Origin: Luidia sarsii
Lineage: Eukaryota; Echinodermata; Asteroidea; Paxillosida; Luidiidae
Assembly (NCBI GenBank): GCA_949987565.1
Contig: OX465119.1
Coordinates: 13,184,578 to 13,248,577 of the forward strand
Reading direction: 5' to 3'
DNA: 64,000 nucleotides
In this document: positions 25,612 to 36,000 of the stretch, piece after piece
How the letters are laid out: the number at the start of each line of letters is the position of its first letter
Numbering within the stretch: position 1 is the first letter of the stretch
Notes under the pieces: model-generated
Databases searched by the model: none
Told to the model about the DNA's origin: nothing
The model's input: the letters and a program-made list of their open reading frames with translations, nothing else
Position numbers and translations under genes: made by a program

Positions 25612-25776
25612 TACATACATGTATGTACATGCGTACATGTACACATACATGTACATTGTACATACATGTACACATGTACATGTACAATGTACACATGTAC
25701 ACATGTACATGTACAATGTACACATGTACACATGTACTGTACACATGTACAATGTACACATGTACATGTACTGGGT
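25612..25776. repeat. ACATGTAC palindromic tandem cluster
   Basis: About 165 bp built from TACATGTACA, GTACACATGTACA and CAATGTACAC words. The tract is nearly self-complementary over its whole length. Confidence 0.9.
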
Positions 25777-25799
25777 GTAGGCTCCACATGTATACTTAC

Positions 25800-26750
25800 A
25801 TTGTGTACATTGTGACTTAGCAGTGTGCTCTACTGTAGATGGGCATTCACCAAAACCCGTTCATCCACCAGGCCAACCCGGCAGGCTGTCTGTCTGTCCC
25901 CGGAAAAGCTGTTAGTCAAAATTGGACCATTCTCATCAATAACTATGGATGAAAGAGGGTCTGAAACTCTACGTTAACCTCGCGGTCATAGACATAAAGC
26001 TGTTTCCCACTCATAGGGCTCTTTTGCAAAAGGCAAAAAAAAAAAAAAAAAAAGCCTCCTAGCTAAACCCTTTCCACAGAAGGAAAAACCATTACATTCC
26101 CCCCCCCCCCCGGTCTATTCCCCCCTCCTTGCAGAAAGATTATACATTTTGCAGGAGAGCAGAGTGGCATACTGTACATGTAAATCTTAGTTGTTTGCGG
26201 CTGTTGTTTTTTTCTTCTTCATTTTCATCTTCAATTCTGAGAGATGCAAATTTAGAGGAAATTTGAGAAAATGTCGGCAGCCGAGGGATTTTCCTTCGCT
26301 CTCGCCGTCGGTTTTGAAAAATTTGCATTTTGATGACAGGGCTTTGGGAGATGTTAGGTAAATATTTGGAGGCTAATAGCAGAAAGGGTTTGTGTGGCGG
26401 GGCATGAGGGTGGGGGAGACCTCGTTATGTATGCTTTATTTGCGTTTAATTGCGCCGTATTTAGATTGTACATGGTGGAGCCCTACATACAATATCAGGC
26501 ATACTTTGCATGGCTGCTTGGCCAGTGTCCAGAACAAATTTGACTAGCAACAGCTGGACCACAATTCTTGGCAGAGCACACGTCCTGAAAAAAATTAGAG
26601 GGGGGGGGGTCAGACTGTTGTCACATGACGCTAATTGTCAGCCAATCAGGAGTCAGTGGCTGTCTGGAAAGAGTTACATATGTACACGTACATGTATGTT
26701 CTGACTTGATCTGATGTGCTGTGCTGTGTATAAAGCATACTGCCATTCTC
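25800..26750. other. Non-coding, with a compact candidate regulatory stretch
   Basis: Between 26200 and 26470 the sequence is free of repeats and contains ATGCAAAT (26244-26251), ATTTGCAT (26321-26328) and GTAAATA (26358-26364). The rest shows no gene. Confidence 0.35.
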
Positions 26751-26819
26751 AAAAAATTAGAGCGCCCCGATGTTTTGATCTGAGCAGGACCGTTCTCAAA
26801 GGCAGAGTGTCTGTGAAAA

Positions 26820-27480
26820 AGGTCCTGCCAGGATCCATACATCAGGCCCTGCTTGGATACAAACATTAGGCCCTCTGCCTTTGAGAAAGGTCCTGCTAGG
26901 ATCCAAACATCAGGCCCTCTGCCTTTGAGAAAGGTCCTGCTTGGATCCAAACATCAGGCCCTCTGCCTTTGAGAAAGGTCCTGCTAGGATCCAAACATCA
27001 GGCCCTCTGCCTTTGAGAAAGGTCCTGCTAGGATCCAAACATCAGGCCCTCTGCCTTTGAGAAAGGTCCTGCTAGGATCCAAACATCAGGCCCTCTGCCT
27101 TTGAGAAAGGTCCTGCTTGGATCCAAACATCAGGCCCTCTGCCTTTGAGAAAGGTCCTGCTTGGATCCAAACATCAGGCCCTCTGCCTTTGAGAAAGGTC
27201 CTGCTAGGATCCAAACATCAGGCCCTCTGCCTTTGAGAAAGGTCATGCTAGGATCCAAACATCAGGCCCTCTGCCTTTGAGAAAGGTCCTGCTAGGATCC
27301 AAACATCAGGCCCTCTGCCTTTGAGAAAGGTCCTGCTAGGATCCAAACATCAGGCCCTCTGCCTTTGAGAAAGGTCCTGCTAGGATCCAAACATCAGGCC
27401 CTCTGCCATTGAGAAAGGTCCTGCTAGGATCCAAACATCAGGCCCTCTGCCATTGAGAAAGGTCCTGCTACATGTGTGTG
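26820..27480 (+). repeat. 44-bp satellite derived from the palindromic MITE
   Basis: About 15 tandem copies of a 44-bp unit containing GGATCCAAACATCAGGCCCT and CTGCCTTTGAGAAAGGTCCT. The unit is a diverged half of the palindromic MITE core found at 5201, 9955, 32130, 45450 and 58531. Copies differ mainly at GCTA/GCTT and CCTTTG/CCATTG. Confidence 0.92.
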
Positions 27481-30400
27481 TAGGATGCAAACACCAGGCC
27501 CTCTAAAGTGTTACATTTTGGTCATTCAAGTCAGTAAGCAGTTTGCAAAAGATGGAACACCCATCTTTTCCCATTTGCTCTCATGTACATGGCCAAACAT
27601 GTACACATGCACTGTACGTATGCTAGTGATATGGATTCCAGGTAGCACTTATGTATGGAAGGTTCGGTGTTTTGCAACACAGCGGAATAGCGTCCATGTG
27701 CGTGGGCCTCTCGGTCCCCAAGGGGCTTTAAGGGTCTCTTAATTGGTCCCCACGACCGGATATGATATCAGGAAGCCTGCCGTAAGTTTTCCCTCAGTCA
27801 TGGAAAAGATTTGCCAATTGCCTTTGCTTGTTTACATGTAGACACTCAAACATGTAGGCCTACCCGGTACGTGTACTATGCAACAGAAAAAGTTATGAAC
27901 GTATAAGGATTATGTGCTGTACATGTACATGTAGGTCATTTGCTAGTCTGATTGTTTTTTTTTGGTTTTTTTGTATCATGGATAACTACTGTACATACAT
28001 TACATCATCATCCTTGTTTAACCTTTGCAGGCTTTTCTGCTTGTGTTTCAGTTTTGTTTTATTTTGGGTTGTTTTTTTCTCTCACTAAAATGTATAAAAT
28101 GCGACAGAAACAAAATGTGCAAAGTACATTGTACATACGTGTTAGTACATGTACTGTGTGTCTTTTTTTAGTTCGGTTTTTCATTGGTGTTTCTACACAT
28201 GACATCTACAACATCGCCCAAGGATTTGTGTGGGTACATGTACTTTCTGTCTGTGTTTTCACTTTTTTTTTTTTTTGAGGACAAATTTGATGTAATATGC
28301 CTAAGAGAAAAGTCTGATTTCATTGAGGTTGTTTGAATGTTTTTTCTTTCTTCTAATCAAATAGATGAGGATTCTTTGGTGACTTGTGCCTCCTCTTCAT
28401 CATATCTCCTTCCGTTTCCTCCTCCTCTCCCCCCCCCCCCCTCCCGCCCCCCTTTTGACTAATAAAATGTTGCCGGGGTCTGAGCCTAATTTGCCGGAGT
28501 TGATTTGTAGCGGTCTGAATTATTCAGGTTAATTTATGCTAAGCTTTAACAGACTGTGGGGGGGCACAGGTGCCCGGGAGGAGGGGGTAGGGAGGGGTGG
28601 GGGTGGGGTTGGGTTGGGGTCTTGCACTCGGAGAGACTTGCATGCACGGCTGACTCCTGGCTTGTCCGCAAATTTCGGGATCGGCTCAGTCTCTCTCTTT
28701 CGCTGTCGAGACGAAGGACTCTCTGTAGTATTAGCAGACAGCACGTTGCGAATTTTCTCCATTAAGCCACATTGGGCTTCATGAGAGTGTACGGTCGGCA
28801 TACATTAGTTGCCATTAATTCCTATTTTGAAGGAATCATTCCTCTTTTTTTTTGGTAAAAATGTATCACTTGACAAACAGATTCCGATTTTTGGCTCGGA
28901 ACTACGCATGTATTCCTATGTAGTTTACTCTGTGATTCCTCTTTTTTTTTAGCAGAAGTATTCCTAATTTCCTTTAAGATGTACATGTAGGTTGGCAGCT
29001 GTGTGGTCAGTGGTGCCGTTGGTCACCTAAAACTGGAGCTCATGCACTACAAGGAGATACTATGGTTAATCTGTACACGAAGCATTTAGGCATTGTCGGA
29101 GCTGCTTTCAAGTTCCTGAACCATATACCGGTAGAGTTGCTGCTTGTGGCTTGACTTGGCCACATCAGGCAGGGAAAAAAAAAAAATTAAGGTGAAGATG
29201 GTGGTCGTGATTTGGCTTATGATGAAGGTAATGGTGGTGGTGGCGGCTGTGGTGAAAATGATGAGACTGAGAGTGGTGACATGATGGGAAATTGGCCTAC
29301 AGGGGTACACGGTTGCTGCCCGACTCTGGACACTTTAAACTGCAGGTGCATCATCCTAATACTGTAGCAAATACAAGTACAGGTACAGTGTACATTTACA
29401 TTTACACCCAGTACAGTGGTCTTAAATGTCACCTGGTCAGGGCGTAAGGGGATTTGATTGAGTTAGGCCAACGAATGCAACCCCAAGTTGAATGGCGCGT
29501 ACACTGGACGTCTGCGCCCACATTCAGATTACCGTTATGTGGGTCAATATCAATTCCGACCCAGTAGGGGGGCTGGGGAGGGGGCTGGTTCCAACTGTAT
29601 CCCGCCCCTAACGACCCGGGGTCTAGTGTTACCTCCGCACTACCCCTGATGATAGGTTTACAGGCAGAAGTGAACTCCTCCCGTTCACAGATGGAGTCTG
29701 TGGTGGTGAGTCTGTGCTGCGTGGGGAAGAGGGGAGGGGTTGATGTAATGGGCCCGGACAGGTCCGCACTGATGATCCCAATCATGCAGCGTACGATATC
29801 TGGTGCAGTCTATCTTGAATGACGGCGGGGAAATTGTATGGTAGGTGGGGTAGGGAGGGGGGGGAGAGAGAGAAGGGATAGGCAATGGGGAGAGTGGTTT
29901 ACGGGACAGGGCTTAATCATCACTCGACAGTCAGGCATTATGCCCGGAATTTGGAGGCGCAGGCTAGGCTGGCCATGCATTAATGCGCAGCTCTTTAGCA
30001 TTTTTAGCTTCAGGCGGGTCGGTGAGGGGGAGGGAGAGAGAGAGGGAGAGAGAGAGAGGGAGGGGGAGGAAGTAGTTGAGAGGAGTGAGGTTTTGGAAAG
30101 TGGAAAGTGATGGAGAAAGAGGTGGGGAGCTTCTAACGAGCCGTACGGTTTGGCAGTGACTCGGAACTGTTTGGGTGTTTTTTTTTTTTTGCAGTCCGCA
30201 GACTGCCCTCAGGGCACTGTGAAATGCTGCTGCTCTTATTGCTGCATGGCCTGTGCAATGTAAATTGTCTTCAAGGTTGGGAGGGAGGGAGGGAGGGAGG
30301 GAGGTGGGGAGCCTTGTACCTATGTGCATGGACATGTAGATACTGCAGTACATGCACATCTATGCGGTGTGAACGTGAAAGCATTTTTACTATGACTCAT

Positions 30401-32125
30401 GCAGCCGCTATGCATCTATGCACACATACTGTAACCCAAGCCAAGAACTTATTACACCGTGCATGTGTACATGTACAAAGGTCATCCCAGTTCCACTGTT
30501 TAAATGTTAATCCGGTCGCCGAATAGAATTAGCTGGGTCTTGAGAAACATCCGACATGTCAACTGAACTCCCTTCAATGACTGATAACCCACTTCAGAGC
30601 ATTATGCACATCTGTTCCTAAGAAACCTTACACTCAAGTGTCTATCCACACTATCATACATATTTCATTATCCTCTTTTTTTTGGGTTTTGTCTGTCATT
30701 TGTAAAACTGATAGTTCTTTGGCTCGGCTTTGCTGGCCTGTCACTCAGTTGTTGTTTACAACCCCCCCCCCCCTCCCCCACTGGTTTCTTGCTCACGCCA
30801 AGATGCTGTGGATTCACAAGCCAAGGATACATGTAGTTCTCTTAAAGAGATCGCAGACACACCCTGGAGGAGTAGGCGGGTCCCACACACTCAAGACATT
30901 CATCTTGAATTAACAATGATCAAAATAGTTGGCCCTACTGATTGTAAAGGATATTTATACCCCGGTAGCACCAACTCCATCCAAATGATACGATCAAGGC
31001 ACTCTTTCTGCACACAGCTCATTGAAAAAAACAAAACAAACGTGTCCCAAGAGAAATGATGTTAATGCTGATTACTGGAAACAGTTAGAGAATGTCTTAA
31101 CCACCTCACACCCGGACCTCCAAATTCGTAGCGCCAGTGGTGTTGCTACATGTACATGTATGCGCTAGGCCCTCCGAATCTGGACACCACATTTGTCCAA
31201 GTTTTAAACAACTTTAGGCACTTTTCAACATGTAAAAACACTACATGTGTGTACAGTACATGGCTCATATAGCAAAAGCCACACAGTCATCCAATGGTAC
31301 TAGGTTTGACTCGCTTGTACACCAAGTATGCTATCATCAGGTACATGTATGCAACTTGTCTGCGGATCCGCGGATTTCCGCGTTTTTTTTTATTCGGCCA
31401 TAAAAAAATTAAAAAAATAAAATCTGGATATTTCTTCTCCCCTATAAACTATTATTTAAAACACATGCTGAGATCAGGTTAAAAACTTTGATGTTTACTT
31501 TTCATTTTGTGTAATCAATTTTCTGGGTGTATGCCTTGAAAAAGGTTAAAATCTGTCACTCATCTTCAAAAAGTCTTAAGTTGTCACAAACTGCTCAGAA
31601 TGCAAATCAGGCTCTCAAATCCTATTGTTATTATCCTCGTAATGATAATGTACACAGGAAATCGTAAAGTCTACGACTGACGAGTTGTGAAGCGATGGCG
31701 GTTGCTCTTTTTTCTTTTTTTCCGGGAGTGTTGTCGTGCAACGGCCAGATAATGTGGCGGGAATAAGTTAAATGAGTTCGCTTTCTGTCGGCACTGGGGT
31801 TGTTAGGATGATTGGAACATGAGAGACTGAGTTATGAATGGGGCAATGCTGCTGACGATGAGCATTCAGCCATCATAACAGCTGCAAGAAAGACTAGGAC
31901 ATTACATAGGGTCGACATTCGACAGATTTTGTTGACCTTAGCGTTGCGACATCCCGGTTATTTTCAAAACTGGGAACCGGTGTCGCTGAACCGCTCGGGA
32001 ACCGGTGTCCCGATTTTCTCCGACCATAATTGGCAACTACTATGGGAAAACCATCAACCATAGCTTTGATGAAGACCGCTATCAACTACTACCCTATTGG
32101 TTAAATGCTAAGCAATAATAATCCA
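27481..32125. other. Non-coding sequence, no gene seen
   Basis: Holds poly-T and poly-C runs, purine tracts at 29855-29875, 30026-30076 and a (GGGA)n at 30281-30304. Part of a dispersed palindrome (CGGACCTCCAAATTCG and GGCCCTCCGAATCTGG, 31110-31185) has a relative at 39060-39150. Frames at 29429-29785 and 29964-30359 (minus) carry no domain. Confidence 0.4.
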
Positions 32126-32345
32126 AAATTTTAGTGGGCCTGACGTTTCGATCCTAGCAGGACCTTTCTCAAAGGCAGAGAAAGGCCTTTGAGAAAGGTC
32201 CTGCTAGGTCCTGCTAGGTCCTGCTAGGTCCTGCTAGGTCCTGCTAGGTCCTGCTAGGATCGAAACGTCAGGCCCACTAAATTTTAAGATTTACATTTTG
32301 GTAATTTTAGTCAGTGAGCAGTTTGCAACATTTTTGTATATCACC
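32126..32345. mobile_element. Palindromic MITE, copy with expanded centre
   Basis: TAGTGGGCCTGACGTTTCGA ... and its reverse complement bracket a centre where TCCTGCTAGG is repeated about six times (32198-32258). The right arm continues to GCAACATTTTTGTATATCAC. Confidence 0.85.
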
Positions 32346-32926
32346 AATAATAATCCAACCGACTTCGCCGTATTTTCTTTCAATGTACGTGTGTATGTGT
32401 TTTATTATTTTATCGGTACACCGGTTTTGGAAAACCGGAACCGGGTCCCGATTGGGACGGTCGAGAACTGGTGTGACCGACCGAACCGACCCAGCCTTAG
32501 TTGACCTGTTAATTGGAGTTAGGAGGTTGGGTAGAAATGCACCCAGTACTCGTGTGGTCCATGTTCAAATGTACATTTTGCACATGTACAGTGTGTTTAT
32601 AGTCAAGGGTGGTGTTTTGGTGACATTACATACACAAATCTCTTCTGGGATTGTGTGGTTCTGAAAAGAATTGATGGACTGAAAAGAACTGGCATTTCAA
32701 ACAGGACTCTGTCAGACGTTCAGAAAGATTCAGTGAGTGTCTTCTGTCCATGATTCAGAAGATTCCCGAGTCACAAAAGAGATGCTCTTACTCTTGCAAG
32801 GGTTTTTAAATTTATTTTATTTGGGGGAGGGGGAGGTAGGAGGCTCAGTCATGACATCTGGATCTGTGGATCTGTCCAGCTATTCACCATCCTTCCGTCT
32901 TTTTTTCTTTTCTTGTTTGTTGATAG

Positions 32927-33002
32927 ATGCCCCTTGGATGTTCTACTTCAATGTGAAGTTCTACCCTCCAGACCCAGCCCAGCTGAAAGAGGATGTCACC
33001 AG
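32927..33002 (+). CDS. EPB41: Protein 4.1 exon: start of FERM F2 lobe
   Basis: This exon reads (D)[18 protein letters not shown] then LKEDVT, followed by AG that completes an Arg codon in the next exon. The acceptor is TTGATAG (AG at 32925-32926) and the donor is GTAAGC at 33003. It enters in phase 1 and leaves in phase 2. In 4.1 proteins this stretch joins the F1 lobe to the helical F2 lobe, and FYPPDPAQL is almost invariant. The downstream intron opens directly into about 640 bp of pyrimidine-only sequence. The preceding exon, expected to end the F1 lobe, was not located. Confidence 0.93.
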
Positions 33003-36000
33003 GTAAGCACTCCGTCCCCTCCCCCTCTCCCTCTCTCTCCCCTCTCTCCTCCTCCCTTCTCCCTCCTCCCCCTCCCTCCTCCCCTCCCTCCTCCCCCTCC
33101 CTCCTCCCCCTCCCCCCTCCCTCCTCCCCTCCTCCCTCCTTCCCCTCCCTCCCCCTCCCTCCTCCCCTCCTCCCTCCTCCCCGCCTCCCTCCCCTCCTCC
33201 CCCTCTCCCCCTCTCCCCCCTCTCTCCCCCTCTCCCTCTCTCTCCCCCCTCCCTCCTCTTCCCCCCTCTCCTCCTCCTCTCGCTCTCCTCCCCTCCCTTC
33301 TTCCCCCTCAGCTCTTCCCTCCTCCCCACCCTCCTCCCCTCCCCTCCCTCCTCCTCCTCTCGCCCTCCTCCCCTCCCTTCTTCCCCCTCAGCTCTTCCTC
33401 CTCCCCTCCCCTCCCTCCTCCTCCTCTCGCCCTCCTCCCCTCCCTTCTTCCCCCTCCCTTCTTCCCCCTCAGCTCTTCCCTCCTCCCCCACCCTCCTCCC
33501 CTCCCCTCCCTCCTCCTCCTCTCGCCCTCCTCCCCTCCCTTCTTCCCCCTCAGCTCTTCCCTCCTCCCCCACCCTCCTCCCCTCCCCTCCCTCCTCCTCC
33601 TCTCGCCCTCCTCCCCTCCTTCTTCCCCCTCAGCTCTTCCCTCCTTTTTAGGGTCAGGGTGAAAGTCGTCTCTCTGCCCCCACCCCTCCCCCAGTCTTCT
33701 GCTGTATTTATTGATATTGATGAAGCTTCTGCTCACGAGGGTCCCTGGAACATCTTGGGGGGCGGGGTTGACCTGAAAAGAAGTACAGCCGAAAGAGCCA
33801 GCCATGGCTTGGGTAGCATCCACTCTGAAGGCCCAAACCTCGGTTAAGCTATAAATGTTTTGCAGTTTGTCGGAGGTGAAAAATTGTCACCTCTTTGCGA
33901 TGGAAAACAATAAATAAATTGTCAGCTTGTTGCGATGAAAAGCATAAAATCATGTCAGCTTGTTGCAATGCTGCGTGGAAAACCTCTTTCGGATCGTAGA
34001 CCTTACTGAAAGTGCTACTTGACATCTGTCAATCACTTGCCAGCTGAAAATATAGTTTGTTGTGTTTTTGAAACCCAAGTACATGTATTGTATTTCATAT
34101 TTTCAAAAATACTGTAGGACAGTATCCCCTCCCCTCCCCTTTTTGGTGCCAGGGCCTGAAGCTCAGCTGTGATTTCCCAAAAAAAAAAAGCCCGATGTCA
34201 GATAAGTCTTGAAAGGTTTGCACGATGGATTCACATCCTTGGAAAGTTTGCGGTGACTTCCTTGAAAGTCATCCGTCCATGCTGTCCCTCAGTCGCATCT
34301 CGCGGTCGCGTAAGCGCTCACTCGCAGTCGCACAATTGATCGGCCTTCAGCTGTTCAGTGCTTTTCAGGAAATGACTTTGTCGATCACTTATGTACATCC
34401 CTGTAGCCTGGATTTTGAACAACGGGATGGACAGTTTGGGAGACAAAAAAAAACCGAGGTGGCCAGTCAAAGTACGCTGCGAGGTTGGCCACCTCTGCAT
34501 TCATGCTGAGCCCCTCAATGATAAGTACCGCTACTTTCTCCTTGGCGCAACAAATCATATCGTATCCCTTTTTCTTCCCTTCCCTCCCCTCCAACTCCCC
34601 GCTCCCGCAGATACTTCTTGTGCCTCCAGCTGCGGGACGACATCCTGAAGGGCAAGCTGCCCTGCTCCCTGGTCACCCACGCCCTGCTGGGCTCCTACGT
34701 GGTGCAGGGCGAGCTGGGCGACTTTGACCCGGAGAAGCACGGCTCGGACACCGTCTACCTGCGGGAGTTCCGCTTCGCCCCCAACCAGACCCACGAGCTG
34801 GAGGAGAAGGTCATGGAGCTCCACAAGACTCACAAGTAAGAGGCTGGGTACCAACTTTTTTTTTTTTTTTTTTTTTTTTTTGGGGGGGGGGGGGTGTAAG
34901 TTGGTTGAATGGGGTTAACTTTGCTGACTAGTCTTAAAGAGTGAATACAAAAAGTGCTCAGTGACTAAAATGACCTGCAATACATACCCCTCAAAAGTTA
35001 GAGGGCCTGACGTTTCGATCCTAGCAGGACCTTTGAGGAAGGCTTTGACTGCCATGCAGACAGCCAGTCAGCAGGCACTGCGGTCACAGACAGGACTTTC
35101 CTACGTAGACACGCTTCCTTTGCCGTTGAGAAAGGTCCAGCTAGGATCAAAACATCGACCCCTCTATAACTTTTGAATTCTCAAAGAGGAGACCTTGTGC
35201 CCTCAAGATTGATTCGAGTAGGTGCTTAAGTTCCGGAAACCACACATTGGCATGAATTGTCCAAATCTGCACTCCACTTGAAGTCGTATAGTTTTTAAAA
35301 AGATCCACATTGGAGTTCTCTGTCATTCCCCAGTACCCATTTTCAGTCTTCTGGTAACAAGAGTCTTGGACAGTGGCCTGTCAAGGAGCTCAAGTGGCAT
35401 TTTTTTTTTGTCCCTTCTATTTTCTGCTCCAGGGGTCAGACCCCATCGGAGGCTGACCTGCACTTCCTGGAGAATGCCAAGAAGCTGGCCATGTATGGAG
35501 TTGACCTCCACCACGCCAGGGTGAGTCGCCTACCAGAGACAAACCCCCATCGGAGAAACTGGCCGACGTCTGACATCATTTGGACGAAGGGAATGGAAGA
35601 TGTGGAGTCTACCACCAATTGGGATGGAGGCTCATGCCTTGCTTCAGACTAGTCACCCCCTCCCAGTTCTATTTGTCAGCCTTGGCTGGCAGTCTACCAT
35701 CAATTGGGATGGAGGCTGATGCCTTGCTTCAGACTAGTCACCCCTCCCAGTTCTATTTGTCAGCCTTGGCTGGCAGTCTACCACCAATAGGGGATGGAGG
35801 CTGATGCCTTGCTTCAGACTAGTCACCCCTCCCAGTTCTATTTGTCAGTCCTGGCTGGCAGTCTACCACCAATAGGGGATGGAGGCTGATGCCTTGCTTC
35901 TGACTAGTCAACCCCTCCCAGTTCTATTTGTCAGCCTTGGCTGGCAGTCTACCACCAATAGGGGATGGAGGCTGATGCCTTGCTTCAGACTAGTCACCCC

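Noticed and set aside
26820..27480. CRISPR-like array (regular 44-bp spacing)
   Set aside because: There are no unique spacers; the whole 44-bp unit is repeated, the genome is eukaryotic, and the unit derives from a MITE.
31812..32063. 83-codon frame (MEHERLSYEWGNAADDEHSA...)
   Set aside because: No recognisable domain, no in-phase splice link to the 4.1 exon at 32927, and its end contains low-order repeats of GGAACCGGTGTC.
32913..33847. 249-, 284- and 203-codon Pro/Ser- and Gly/Glu-rich frames
   Set aside because: Translation of the polypyrimidine intron tract. Only the short part 32927-33002 in another frame is coding.
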